Below, piece after piece: positions 14,988 to 23,348 of a stretch of DNA of 32,358 nucleotides. A program made the translations under genes and the position numbers. A model generated the notes under the pieces. That model was not told where the DNA came from and ran no database searches. It saw nothing but the letters and a program-made list of their open reading frames with translations. The stretch's first letter is position 1; every line of letters begins with the position of its first letter. The stretch is from a virus. The stretch lies in the IMG/VR virus record IMGVR_UViG_3300027963_000208, positions 1 to 32,358 of that record. One strand, written 5' to 3'.

Positions 14988-16118
14988 TTAAGCACTTAGA
15001 TCGCCGACAAGGGACCAAGTATCAGTAGCAATTTTAACCAAAGTAGCACCAGAATATTGAGCGCGAAACTTAGATCCCGGAGTAGAACGAAAAGTAACGC
15101 CAGTACCACTAACAGTAACTTGTCCAGCACCAGTTTGTAAAAGATCAATACGAGTACCAGTAGTAAAAGCAACATTAGCATTAGTAGGAACAGTTAAAGT
15201 AAACGCTGTAGCCTTATTAAGAACAAGAAGCGCACCAGCATCACCAAGAACAAGTGTATAATCTGTCGTCTTATCAGCACTAACAGTTTGAGCAGTAGCA
15301 AATGTACCAGACGCTCCGGTAGGACCAGTAGAACCAGTAGCGCCATTAGTACCACTAGTACCCGCTGCTCCAGTAGGTCCCGTAGGTCCCGTAGCACCAG
15401 TAGTACCATTAGATCCGGCTGCTCCAGTTGGACCCGTAACAGTACTTGCCGCACCTGTAGGCCCTGTAGGGCCAATAGTTCCATTAGAACCAGCCGGACC
15501 AGTCGGACCAGTTACAGTAGATGCAGCACCCGTCGGGCCAGTAGCGCCTGTAGGCCCAGTAGGACCAGTAACAGTACTCGCCGCTCCAACAGCACCAGTA
15601 GGACCAGTAGGCCCAGTAGACCCAGTAGCACCAACAGCACCCGTTGGACCAGTAACTGTAGAAGCCGCTCCTTGTGCACCCGTTGGACCTGTAGGTCCTG
15701 TAACTGTACTAGCAGCACCAGTTGCACCTGTAGGACCAGTAGGCCCAACACTACCCTGAGGACCAGTAGGCCCTGTAACCGTAGAAGCAGCACCAGTAGG
15801 TCCTGTAGCGCCTGTCGGTCCCGTAGGCCCTGTAACAGTACTAGCCGCTCCCGTAGGACCAGTAACACCCTGCACTCCTTGGCTCCCAGTTGGTCCTGTA
15901 GGGCCTTGTGCTCCAGTAGGACCAGTTACAGTAGAAGCGGCTCCTGTAGGTCCAGTAGGTCCCGTAGGAAGTGAAAAATTAGGAAGACTAATGCCCATAA
16001 GTGTATAACTACTATCAACATATTCGGCTAATTCTTGAATACGAAGAGCAACATTAGATAGACTATCAGACCCTAAAGGATATGGAATGCTATAGTTACT
16101 TGTTGCACTTGTTGCCAT
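14988..16118 (-). CDS. Collagen-like tail fibre (376 aa)
   Basis: The N-terminus ([20 protein letters not shown]) is a short leader typical of phage fibres that attach to the virion. Residues about 52-270 are Gly-X-Y triplets, mostly GPT, GAT and GAA, interrupted eight times by AASTVT, which breaks the triplet phase. The C-terminal ~105 residues are a beta-rich cap ([16 protein letters not shown]). Such proteins form trimeric collagen-like shafts. GGAGG sits upstream of the ATG. Thr-rich triplets next to a phage glycosyltransferase gene raise the possibility of O-glycosylation, which is inference. Repeat DNA may vary in copy number between relatives. Confidence 0.9.
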   Translation of the reverse strand: MATSATSNYSIPYPLGSDSLSNVALRIQELAEYVDSSYTLMGISLPNFSLPTGPTGPTGAASTVTGPTGAQGPTGPTGSQGVQGVTGPTGAASTVTGPTGPTGATGPTGAASTVTGPTGPQGSVGPTGPTGATGAASTVTGPTGPTGAQGAASTVTGPTGAVGATGSTGPTGPTGAVGAASTVTGPTGPTGATGPTGAASTVTGPTGPAGSNGTIGPTGPTGAASTVTGPTGAAGSNGTTGATGPTGPTGAAGTSGTNGATGSTGPTGASGTFATAQTVSADKTTDYTLVLGDAGALLVLNKATAFTLTVPTNANVAFTTGTRIDLLQTGAGQVTVSGTGVTFRSTPGSKFRAQYSGATLVKIATDTWSLVGDLSA

Positions 16119-16121
16119 ACA

Positions 16122-16316
16122 TTACCTCCTAAATGTTGCTTGTTCTAAACGCTCAATACGCTCAGCAGTTGTTAAAGAACCAGTATCAATATATGTAGTA
16201 TTTCTATTAAACAAAACTTCTTGAATATATGCATTAACTTCATTACGAATAATAGCCGTAACCCACCGCTCAAACTCTTGCTTACTCTGATCATTACTCA
16301 AATCATAATCCAACAT
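16122..16316 (-). CDS. Small helical protein between nozzle and collagen-like fibre (64 aa)
   Basis: No family recognised. The sequence is acidic and helical, ending with a likely coiled coil (LTTAERIERLEQATF). ATG at 16316 has AGGG upstream and lies two bases from the stop of the nozzle gene; it stops three bases before the fibre start. This tight packing supports a real gene. A fibre-attachment or trimerisation helper is possible but not shown. Confidence 0.7.
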   Translation of the reverse strand: MLDYDLSNDQSKQEFERWVTAIIRNEVNAYIQEVLFNRNTTYIDTGSLTTAERIERLEQATFRR

Positions 16317-16318
16317 AA

Positions 16319-18958
16319 CTATACCCTACTCTTACGCATAGGCTTAAACCCAATAGTCCAAGAATCAAGCATAACCGTATGAGGACGCTGACTACTAGTA
16401 GCATTACTAGGACGAAAATCATTCATCTGATACAACCTAAAACCTAGCGTAGGATAACGCCAAGACATACGCTTCTTACGACGAGTAAACTCTGCATCAG
16501 CAAGATTATACCAAGAAGAACTAAGATCCTCTACATTACCCCAAGTAGAACGATTAGGACTAAGCCTACGAGGAAGAATAATAGTACCCAACTCGTCCCA
16601 AGTATAAAGCGCCTCAACAAAAGTCTCCCAATTATTATGCCGCTTCTTCTGAATATCAATCCTATCATTATCCTCATTATCAACAAGATCCATACGAACA
16701 GCCCCATCAACAAGATACAAGTCTAAAAATAATTGTCTAAACCATTTACGAATAATAGGATCACCAAACGTATAATTCTTTGTCTGGATATAAAAGTCTG
16801 GACCCTTAATATACATTGAAGCGCTTTTTCCTACGTTTTCAATTAATTCTTCATCAAGATTAGTTGAATGATCATTTGTAGTACTTAAAATAGAATCAAC
16901 ATCTACTAATTTAGCAAGAACATTAGCGCCACTAATAGTATTTACACCAATAAGAGTTTTTAGTCCTGTTGGTGTGTCGAGTCCAATTGCTCCTTTAAAA
17001 TTAAAGTTACTTATAACGCTTAGTGCGTTTGTTGGAAGGTAGATTGCAAACACTACGCCTTCTGTTAGGTTGATTGGTCCCCAAACATACTGTGAACCAG
17101 CAGATCCCCAAACATATTCATTCCCCGCACTACCCCAAATAGGAACAATACCAGTCGCATCTGCACCAACAGATTCGTACATACTAATATGTTTCCAATA
17201 AATAGGAACATTATTTTCAGGAAGAAAATCATCTACAGTAAAATCAGGATCCCAATCAGGACCATCAGGATTGTCACTAATAGCAGCAAAACTACTAATA
17301 GCGTCTGTAGTACTAATACCGTCCGAATAAACAGGTTCATATCTAGCAGGATTATAAGCAGAATCAAAACTAGTAAAACTAAGAAACAAATAATCTTTAT
17401 GAAAAAACCCGTAAATACGTTGATTATTAGAATCAAATGTTTTAATACTATCCGTATAATACACACCAAGATTATCTTTAACAAGGTTACGAACAGTAGC
17501 ACCATCATAATAGAAAATGCCTTCTTTACCAGTCCAGAAAACACCACCACCATACTCAACAATACTCATAGCAGACAAACAACCCGCAGGATATAATTCT
17601 GATAAAGTAAAGTTAGCACGATAATTACCACGAATAATATAAGTATGATCATCAAGAAAAATAAGCAAACCACTATTAGATGTAGCCATACCACGAATTT
17701 GACCATTATTAGGAATAATAATACTATCCGACGCATTAAGCGACAAGTCTACACTCTCAGCATCATGATAAGCACTAAAGACTACTCTGTTCGCTGTGGC
17801 TTTAGTGCCACCATTAGCAAACCATTGATAACCAGCATATGTTGCTGTAAAAACACCAGCAACATTATCAGCATCCCCATCAGAGATTTTTGTAGTAGGA
17901 ATTACAGCGTATTCTCGCGCAACATACTCATCAGCATTCATTGTAGTAGCAGTAAGATGCGTAGTGCTTAAAGTTAAAGCAGCATTATTCTGAATAGAAG
18001 CAACATCGCCTAACCACTCACCATCATTAGCACGATACAACGCCCAGTTACTAATATTAGCACTATTAAAATGTCCTTCACCATCAGACCCAACACTACC
18101 ACTAGTAACAGCCCCACCACTAGGCTTTGTAATAAGTCCACGACCATGATTATGAATATAAGGACGCACATTAGTAAACCTAATTGTCTGCGCAGTATTA
18201 TAACTAACCGCATTAGTCTGATAACCACCAGTACGAATAATATTTTTATCAAGAGTAAGAGAACCACTAGAAGCAGACTTAATCATACCAAGATAATAAC
18301 TAGAACTACCACTAACACGATAAACAAACATACCAGGAGTAAGTTTAGTCGTATCAAATGTACCAGTAATAGTATTAGTAAAAGTACTTGAATTACCAGA
18401 ACCAGTAACACCAAGAGTACAAGTAGTAGCATTAGTATGCTCCTGCCCATAACCACCATACCAATAATACTGATAATACTCATTAGAAGAACTACCAGCA
18501 TCATACGACTCTAACAAACCAAGCCACATACCACCCGTACTAGACTGAGTAGCATCAAAAATAGCATTATCAGGAATATTAGCATCTAAAGCAGCAGAAC
18601 TAACAATAGTAGAAGAGACAACAGTACTAACAAAATCTTCATCATAAAAAAGAATACGACAAGTAGTATTATTAGAAACAACAATACCAGTAATATCTTT
18701 ACCAAACGGATTCTTAGTAGAAATAACACTAATAACACGCTCATTATTAACATTAGGTTGAAAAAGAGTAGGAGGATCACTATTCTTATACAGATTATGT
18801 ACAATAAAAGGAGCACGACGACGAATATAACCAGCGCGATCAAACAAAACATCTTGACCCCAACGAAGATACTCATCAAGAATAAACGTACCCGGAGCAG
18901 ACTGATTCAATCCCTTAGGAGCACCAACCTGATTACCATAAATAAGCCCACCAGCCAT
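16319..18958 (-). CDS. Tail nozzle (tail tubular B-like) protein (879 aa)
   Basis: Large beta-rich protein with blade-like segments (LLIFLDDHTYIIRGNY, GGVFWTGKEGIFYYDGATVR), the style of the beta-propeller tail nozzle of short-tailed phages such as T7 gp12. The N-terminus LIYGNQVGAPKGLNQSAPGT and the late position directly after an adaptor-like protein agree. It would form the distal tail tube through which DNA leaves. GGGGGGTGG precedes the ATG. Codon composition flips locally between about 16955 and 17100. Identification rests on architecture and gene order. Confidence 0.75.
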   Translation of the reverse strand: MAGGLIYGNQVGAPKGLNQSAPGTFILDEYLRWGQDVLFDRAGYIRRRAPFIVHNLYKNSDPPTLFQPNVNNERVISVISTKNPFGKDITGIVVSNNTTCRILFYDEDFVSTVVSSTIVSSAALDANIPDNAIFDATQSSTGGMWLGLLESYDAGSSSNEYYQYYWYGGYGQEHTNATTCTLGVTGSGNSSTFTNTITGTFDTTKLTPGMFVYRVSGSSSYYLGMIKSASSGSLTLDKNIIRTGGYQTNAVSYNTAQTIRFTNVRPYIHNHGRGLITKPSGGAVTSGSVGSDGEGHFNSANISNWALYRANDGEWLGDVASIQNNAALTLSTTHLTATTMNADEYVAREYAVIPTTKISDGDADNVAGVFTATYAGYQWFANGGTKATANRVVFSAYHDAESVDLSLNASDSIIIPNNGQIRGMATSNSGLLIFLDDHTYIIRGNYRANFTLSELYPAGCLSAMSIVEYGGGVFWTGKEGIFYYDGATVRNLVKDNLGVYYTDSIKTFDSNNQRIYGFFHKDYLFLSFTSFDSAYNPARYEPVYSDGISTTDAISSFAAISDNPDGPDWDPDFTVDDFLPENNVPIYWKHISMYESVGADATGIVPIWGSAGNEYVWGSAGSQYVWGPINLTEGVVFAIYLPTNALSVISNFNFKGAIGLDTPTGLKTLIGVNTISGANVLAKLVDVDSILSTTNDHSTNLDEELIENVGKSASMYIKGPDFYIQTKNYTFGDPIIRKWFRQLFLDLYLVDGAVRMDLVDNEDNDRIDIQKKRHNNWETFVEALYTWDELGTIILPRRLSPNRSTWGNVEDLSSSWYNLADAEFTRRKKRMSWRYPTLGFRLYQMNDFRPSNATSSQRPHTVMLDSWTIGFKPMRKSRV

Positions 18959-18979
18959 TAAATCACCACCCCCCTAAAA

Positions 18980-19621
18980 TTAGTAAGACCAATCCATAGA
19001 ATCAGTCGTAACAAAAACACGATCCGTACGATCATACTGATTCATCCACAAATCACTACGCATCTGCTGATAACGAGCCTCAAACATATTCTGAAACACA
19101 GCAGCCTGCGGATCATCATTAACAAGAAACGCCTTAACAAGCGCACCATACACAATGATACTATGATGACGAGAAGGAATATAAAACGTATCACTCGTAG
19201 TCGTAGCAGCAACAGGAGTCTTAGTATACAACAAACGATAAGTACTACCACTAGACGCAGGATAAACCATTAACTCGTCACCAAGAAAATAATACACAGA
19301 AGAAACATTAGTATCCAAAGACAAGAAGTAAGACTTTTCAATAACATCAACACGTTCGGGGGTCATAACAATATTATTACTAGTATCAATAAAACTAAGC
19401 ACACTATTAACATTAGTAAGATTAGGAACAACCAGAGCATTATTAGTAATCTGCTCTTGACCATCCGGAACTACAATTGTACTTAAAGCCTCTAAAAAAG
19501 GCCAAGGCTCACGAGTAACAATATCAAAATAAGACTCATTAAGAAGAATAAGTTTCTGTGCATCCTCAAGATCATCAAAACCATATAATTCCATTTCAGT
19601 ATACATATCATCAAGCGTCAC
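18980..19621 (-). CDS. Head-to-tail adaptor (tail tubular A-like) protein (213 aa)
   Basis: The core (MELYGFDDLEDAQKLILLNE, then FDIVTREPWPFL) and later segments (SRHHSIIVYGALVKAFL, FEARYQQMRSD) have the style of short-tailed phage adaptors that sit under the portal. The start is set at GTG 19621, nine bases after AAGGGGG, giving an 11-base overlap with the upstream gene; a longer frame from 19801 reads through that gene and begins with implausible Arg/Leu-rich sequence. An ATG at 19606 is an alternative. Followed directly by the nozzle gene. Confidence 0.75.
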   Translation of the reverse strand: MTLDDMYTEMELYGFDDLEDAQKLILLNESYFDIVTREPWPFLEALSTIVVPDGQEQITNNALVVPNLTNVNSVLSFIDTSNNIVMTPERVDVIEKSYFLSLDTNVSSVYYFLGDELMVYPASSGSTYRLLYTKTPVAATTTSDTFYIPSRHHSIIVYGALVKAFLVNDDPQAAVFQNMFEARYQQMRSDLWMNQYDRTDRVFVTTDSMDWSY

Positions 19622-20039
19622 TCTTAACCACCCCCTTCTTATCATTAGGAAACACTTTAACAACGGGACTATGCCCTTTGCCACGCAAAAACTTTTCAAC
19701 ACGCTCAGCAGAATCACCACTAGCCTGATCCGCATTATAATTAAGCATCTTCTTAAACTCTTCCTGAGACTTAAGAATATCATTAAGAATCTTATCACCA
19801 TGAATCATAGTATCAGACTCCCACAACTTCTTACAAGCCGTATCAGGATGAGGAACACTTTGCCCAAACCCAAGAATAGGAAGATCAGGCTCAGGACGAG
19901 GCATACGCATAAAAATACAATAATCACCCGTATCTTCATTTAACTTAAAACTAAGCCGCTCATTATACTGATTAACAGCCCTATCAACCTTATACACATC
20001 AGAATCAACGCTACCACGACCCGGAATATAAATCTTCAC
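19611..20039 (-). CDS. Unknown small virion-module protein (142 aa)
   Basis: No family recognised. Residues 1-60 look beta-like (KIYIPGRG, YCIFMRMPRPEPDLPILGFG), then a helical, charged region (ILNDILKSQEEFKKML) and a basic tail. GTG at 20039 follows the stop of the upstream gene by one base, so reinitiation is likely. Located between capsid-proximal small genes and the adaptor; could be a head-completion protein or a minor capsid component. Confidence 0.72.
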   Translation of the reverse strand: MKIYIPGRGSVDSDVYKVDRAVNQYNERLSFKLNEDTGDYCIFMRMPRPEPDLPILGFGQSVPHPDTACKKLWESDTMIHGDKILNDILKSQEEFKKMLNYNADQASGDSAERVEKFLRGKGHSPVVKVFPNDKKGVVKSDA

Positions 20040-20040
20040 C

Positions 20041-20298
20041 TTAACAATCCCACTTCCTCAGACTCTTATTAATACGACTATTAGGATCATTCGCAGTCTT
20101 AGCACTAGTCAACTTAGACTTCATACCACTCATGCGAGCACAAAAACTCTTACGCCTAGCAGCAGCCTTAGGACTACTCTTAGCCTGTTTAGCAGACACA
20201 GGGGGCTTCAAAGTACCCTTAGAATACGAAGCGCGACCTTTAGCGTTCAAACCACCACTAGGATTCTTACCCTCTTTACGAGTCCACGCCTCACTCAT
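20041..20298 (-). CDS. Small basic conserved phage protein (85 aa)
   Basis: Sequence features AWTRKEGKNPSGGLNAKGRA, RRKSFCARMSGM and the terminal LRKWDC. I recognise this as a family of short uncharacterised proteins recurrent in structural modules of marine phages (DUF6321-like, by memory). Highly basic, so DNA or RNA contact within the head is conceivable. Its ATG overlaps the stop of a 20-residue frame (ATGA), indicating coupled translation. Confidence 0.8.
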   Translation of the reverse strand: MSEAWTRKEGKNPSGGLNAKGRASYSKGTLKPPVSAKQAKSSPKAAARRKSFCARMSGMKSKLTSAKTANDPNSRINKSLRKWDC

Positions 20299-20357
20299 AA
20301 TCCGCGCCTACGCTTCCAACGAAGCATAGCATAACGATTATACGCAGTAATACTCAT
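20295..20357 (-). CDS. Possible 20-residue linker gene
   Basis: A frame MSITAYNRYAMLRWKRRRGL begins with an ATGA overlap on the 39-residue gene upstream and ends with another ATGA overlap on the 85-residue gene downstream. Overlap at both ends is what a real coupled gene would show, and the peptide is basic and non-random looking. It may alternatively serve only to carry ribosomes across the gap. It contains a small GCTTC/GAAGC hairpin at 20309-20322. Confidence 0.45.
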   Translation of the reverse strand: MSITAYNRYAMLRWKRRRGL

Positions 20358-20473
20358 TTCTTACGCGCCCTTCGCTTCATAATATTAGTAGCAAGAGCAT
20401 AAGCCATAGACTCCTTCATCTTAGGATTACTCTTCATAATATCATTCTTAATCTTCTCTAAATCTTTAGGCAC
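20354..20473 (-). CDS. Small helical phage protein (39 aa)
   Basis: Starts at GTG 20473, five bases after a perfect AGGAGG, and reads MPKDLEKIKNDIMKSNPKMK then ESMAYALATNIMKRRARKK. This start is better than the longer frame to 20608, which runs back through the terminator hairpin. The DLEKIKxDIMKSNPxxxESxAYAxAT pattern resembles short proteins seen near capsid genes in marine phages, though I cannot name a function. Two helices and a basic tail suggest nucleic acid or capsid contact. Confidence 0.68.
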   Translation of the reverse strand: MPKDLEKIKNDIMKSNPKMKESMAYALATNIMKRRARKK

Positions 20474-20474
20474 A

Positions 20475-20552
20475 TCAACCTCCTCTTGCTTTTCTACCAG
20501 CCTTAACGCTCGCAACAATACTTTTCCATCGTGGTTCATTAGTTCTTGCCAC
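20475..20552 (-). CDS. Possible 25-residue basic gene product
   Basis: GTG at 20552 has a perfect AGGAGG with the same five-base spacing as the next gene, and reads MARTNEPRWKSIVASVKAGR then KARGG. Its stop is one base from the following GTG (TGATGTG), so it is packed like a real gene. The start resembles small phage proteins of the MARTNKxLWxxIxxxVKAG style, of which this could be a shortened version. Too short to be certain. Confidence 0.5.
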   Translation of the reverse strand: MARTNEPRWKSIVASVKAGRKARGG

Positions 20553-20576
20553 AAGCGCCTCCTTTCTATAGAAGAA

Positions 20577-20603
20577 TGGGAGAGGGGCAAAGCCCCTCTC
20601 CCA
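20577..20603 (-). terminator. Triloop stem-loop after the capsid gene
   Basis: Perfect 12-bp arms (TGGGAGAGGGGC and its complement) enclose AAA on the plus strand, TTT on the minus strand. It lies nine bases after the capsid stop. On the minus strand it is followed by ATTCTTC rather than a T tract, so it probably acts as a partial terminator or as a 3' stabiliser that raises capsid mRNA over downstream genes. Same loop size and closing pair as the operon terminator at 1641. Confidence 0.75.
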
Positions 20604-20612
20604 AACAATCAC

Positions 20613-21974
20613 TTACACACCAGCATCCGCAGAACCATTAACATTAATATCATTAATGACCACGTTCTTGCTACGATTCGTAGCGCCCATATTCATGTAA
20701 CGAACCATGATAGCCTCATACGCATCATAACCAGCGACCTGACGAAGCGTCTGACCATCCCCATCAAGGAAGTGCCAATCCTGATCCGAAAACACTTTAA
20801 GTGTAGACTCATCAAGAATGTACATCTTACCATACGGAGCATCCAGATCAGCAATGACCGGCATACCATTATACGTCAGCGTACTAAAGCCCGACGCATA
20901 ATCCGTTCCACCCGGAACAACGAACTGCTGATTAGCCTGAAGCAGACGATAAAACTCGCGCTGCACACCAAGCGACGTAATGATTGCACTAGGCATAGCC
21001 CCCTGCTGACGAGAAAGGTTAATAGCCTGTTGCACACGCATGATCGTAAGAGCCTCAGCAGTACCCGGCGTAGCGCCGAACGTACGCTGATTATCCCAAT
21101 ATGTTGCCGAATATGCATCAATCTTACCAAGCGAACCAGACTTACCATTCGCAGTAGCAAGAGTAGCACTAGCAATAGTACCATTAGCCTCAGAAGCCGC
21201 AGCCGGAGTAAACGAGTTTACCACGCGACGAAGCCCATCAATCTCATTCGAACGAGTCGTGTTATTAAAACGATTCAACGATTGAGCAGCACTAACACTA
21301 CCAGCACGAGTAATCGTAACCAGCACAGCCGTCATAGCAACACTAGCACTAGTAACGGTAATAGTCGAGGTTGTGGCAGCGGCAATACTAACAGCCGAAA
21401 TCGTAAACTCGGTAATCGTACCAGCGGTAGCAACACCCGTAGACTGAACAAAACAATTGACCTTCTGACCAACATACAACTGACCCTTCTTCAAAGGCTC
21501 CCAATCCGCAAGCGTAATCGTATGCGTCGTAGCAGTCGTAGCGTCAGGAGTACCCGTAGCAATAACACCGTCACCCGTACCATAAATCTGACGAGCAAGA
21601 TCCTTCGTCAAGTCGGCACGAATGCCGTCCAATTCGCCCTTAAGAACCTGCAAGAACGAACCAGCATCACTTTTAGTCTTAGCCATCGACGGACCCGTAA
21701 CCTGAATTCGACCATACAAGTACTTCAGGTCGTACTCAGCACGAGCATAAGACTGATTACCAGCCTCCGGCAACGCAGCCGACTCAGCAATAGCACCAAT
21801 ACCAGACGAACGCCCAGTATGCAGCGGCACAAACGCCGCCTTACCAACAAGATCCTCCGAACGCGCTTCAATACGCGACAGAAGAAGCACCTCATTATTC
21901 AACTGCTCCTGTACCGGCCCAAGGTAATACTCCTTGAGAATACTATCAACAGTTGTTAAAGTTCCACCAGCCAT
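20613..21974 (-). CDS. Major capsid protein (453 aa)
   Basis: Forms the icosahedral shell. The N-terminus (TVDSILKEYYLGPVQEQLNN), the segment AAFVPLHTGRSSGIGAIAES with the following LYGRIQVTG strand, and the later MPSAIITSLGVQREFYRLLQ and GMPVIADLDAPYGKMYIL segments follow the order of HK97-fold capsid proteins. A Thr/Val-rich beta insert lies at about residues 145-225 (TITLADWEPLKKGQLYVG), probably a surface domain. The ATG has a strong GGAGG. Gene order scaffold, capsid, hairpin, small genes is standard. Confidence 0.9.
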   Translation of the reverse strand: MAGGTLTTVDSILKEYYLGPVQEQLNNEVLLLSRIEARSEDLVGKAAFVPLHTGRSSGIGAIAESAALPEAGNQSYARAEYDLKYLYGRIQVTGPSMAKTKSDAGSFLQVLKGELDGIRADLTKDLARQIYGTGDGVIATGTPDATTATTHTITLADWEPLKKGQLYVGQKVNCFVQSTGVATAGTITEFTISAVSIAAATTSTITVTSASVAMTAVLVTITRAGSVSAAQSLNRFNNTTRSNEIDGLRRVVNSFTPAAASEANGTIASATLATANGKSGSLGKIDAYSATYWDNQRTFGATPGTAEALTIMRVQQAINLSRQQGAMPSAIITSLGVQREFYRLLQANQQFVVPGGTDYASGFSTLTYNGMPVIADLDAPYGKMYILDESTLKVFSDQDWHFLDGDGQTLRQVAGYDAYEAIMVRYMNMGATNRSKNVVINDINVNGSADAGV

Positions 21975-22001
21975 AAAAACACACCTCCATAATAATTAAA
22001 T

Positions 22002-22814
22002 TTAAGATGCGTTACGAATAGCCTCCATAGCCGCCTTATGCGCCTCATCAAGCGACGAGAACGCTCTAGCAGGGATAGTAGACGGACCAGACGGAGTAGG
22101 CGCTAAGCCCACAGGAACCTGCTTAGACTGCAAGTATCCACCAAGAAGCCGCTGTTGAATCCCATGATACTCCTCTGCCGCAAGCGACAAATCGCCACCA
22201 GTAGAATACGCCAACGAGTAAATCGCAGAAATATCATCATCATTATAATGAGGATTACCTAAACGAATACTTTGTTCCTGACCTTCTAATTCACCAATAA
22301 GATTAGCCTGTTCCTGATCATACAACACTTGTTCACGGAACTGTCTCATCTCCCCTAACTCTTGAGCAAGCATAGGAGAAATATCTCCATAACGCTCATC
22401 TATAATAGTAGGTGCTAACTCGGCAGCCTCATTACGCGAATACCCCGCTTGTTCTAACTCAGACTGAACATTTGACACAAACCCAGCAAGAAACTGGGGA
22501 TCAGAGTCTAATCGTTGATAGAATTGGATCATATCACGCGCAGAATCTACATCAACACCTAGATCGGAAAACGCCTCAGCCTGACGACGAATATCCGCAA
22601 TTTCCTGAGTCTTACGAGTGTAATCAGCCTGCATAGACCGATAAACTTGCTGCATATCTTCAGGTAAAACATTCGGATCAAACTTTGTAAACGATTCCAC
22701 ATCGGGATTGTCGTCCACAACACTATCCGAAACAGTTGCCGTATCTTCATCATAAGATTCTGGAATAACGGCCTGAAGAGCATCAATAGCGCCCTCCATA
22801 TCAATTTCACTCAT
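22002..22814 (-). CDS. Probable capsid scaffolding protein (270 aa)
   Basis: Guides procapsid assembly. It is acidic at the N-terminus (DTATVSDSVVDDNPDVESF), has a long helical middle (QVYRSMQADYTRKTQEIADI, then FREQVLYDQEQANLIGELEG) and a short C-terminus ending in LDEAHKAAMEAIRNAS, which would contact the capsid. High charge, helicity and the position just before the capsid gene support the call; scaffolds show little sequence conservation. GGGG precedes the ATG. Confidence 0.8.
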   Translation of the reverse strand: MSEIDMEGAIDALQAVIPESYDEDTATVSDSVVDDNPDVESFTKFDPNVLPEDMQQVYRSMQADYTRKTQEIADIRRQAEAFSDLGVDVDSARDMIQFYQRLDSDPQFLAGFVSNVQSELEQAGYSRNEAAELAPTIIDERYGDISPMLAQELGEMRQFREQVLYDQEQANLIGELEGQEQSIRLGNPHYNDDDISAIYSLAYSTGGDLSLAAEEYHGIQQRLLGGYLQSKQVPVGLAPTPSGPSTIPARAFSSLDEAHKAAMEAIRNAS

Positions 22815-22817
22815 TAA

Positions 22818-23348
22818 TTACCCCTTTAATACTAAGAGTCCAGATGATTCTGGTTGCTCCTCTACCTCCACATCAATAATCTCATCAGCACGATTCTCCG
22901 CCGCACCAACAAGACCATCAACAAAGCCGCCCATAAGTTCCTTCATATCTTCACGAGAAGGAAGTATCTGAACGGTTTCAGTACGTTTAGTAGCCAGCCC
23001 AGTAGCAAGACGAATCTTATCATCCATAATACCTACTACCGTAGCAATAGCACTTAATTGTCTAACTTCAGCCTGAGGAATCAACTCCTCCAACTTATCC
23101 ATCGCATTCTGACGAACACGATTAGCATGATGAACAAACTCGTATATCTGAGCAGGAAGTTCATCTAACACCGCATCAGGCGGTCCATCCTCATTCCAAC
23201 CTTTAACCCAATACCTCAAAGTATTAGTTGGAATACCAGACTCGCGTGACGTTTTACGAACATTCTTATCATTAGAAACCCAAAGAACATACGCAGCCGC
23301 ACGATCCTGATCAGACCATTGGGTATTACTTTTGGAAGCCAACGCCAC
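22818..23348 (-). CDS. HTH protein, possible small terminase subunit (176 aa)
   Basis: Residues about 10-50 contain a helix-turn-helix-like segment (AAYVLWVSNDKNVRKTSRES then GIPTNTLRYWVKGW), the style of terminase small subunits and related DNA-binding domains. A helical middle (EFVHHANRVRQNAMDKLEEL) and acidic C-terminal tail (EIIDVEVEEQPESS) complete the small-terminase layout. GTG at 23348 overlaps the portal gene end by 23 bases; its SD is poor, so coupling is likely. Position between portal and scaffold, away from the large subunit, is unusual for TerS, so a regulatory role is an alternative. Confidence 0.65.
   Translation of the reverse strand: MALASKSNTQWSDQDRAAAYVLWVSNDKNVRKTSRESGIPTNTLRYWVKGWNEDGPPDAVLDELPAQIYEFVHHANRVRQNAMDKLEELIPQAEVRQLSAIATVVGIMDDKIRLATGLATKRTETVQILPSREDMKELMGGFVDGLVGAAENRADEIIDVEVEEQPESSGLLVLKG

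Noticed and set aside
15288-15974. Ser/Arg/Thr-only frame opposite the collagen-like gene
   Set aside because: It mirrors the Gly-X-Y repeat in antisense; not a plausible protein.
18980-19801. 273-residue version of the adaptor
   Set aside because: The first 60 residues are Arg/Leu/Ile-rich antiphase translation of the upstream gene; the SD at 19621 fixes a shorter start.
20354-20608. Single 84-residue gene
   Set aside because: Its N-terminal part would be read through the post-capsid hairpin; strong SD-GTG pairs inside support shorter genes.
20772-21959. Plus-strand open frame (395 codons) opposite the capsid gene
   Set aside because: Low-complexity Arg/Ser/Thr/Asn translation is a by-product of the capsid codon bias; no start signals.
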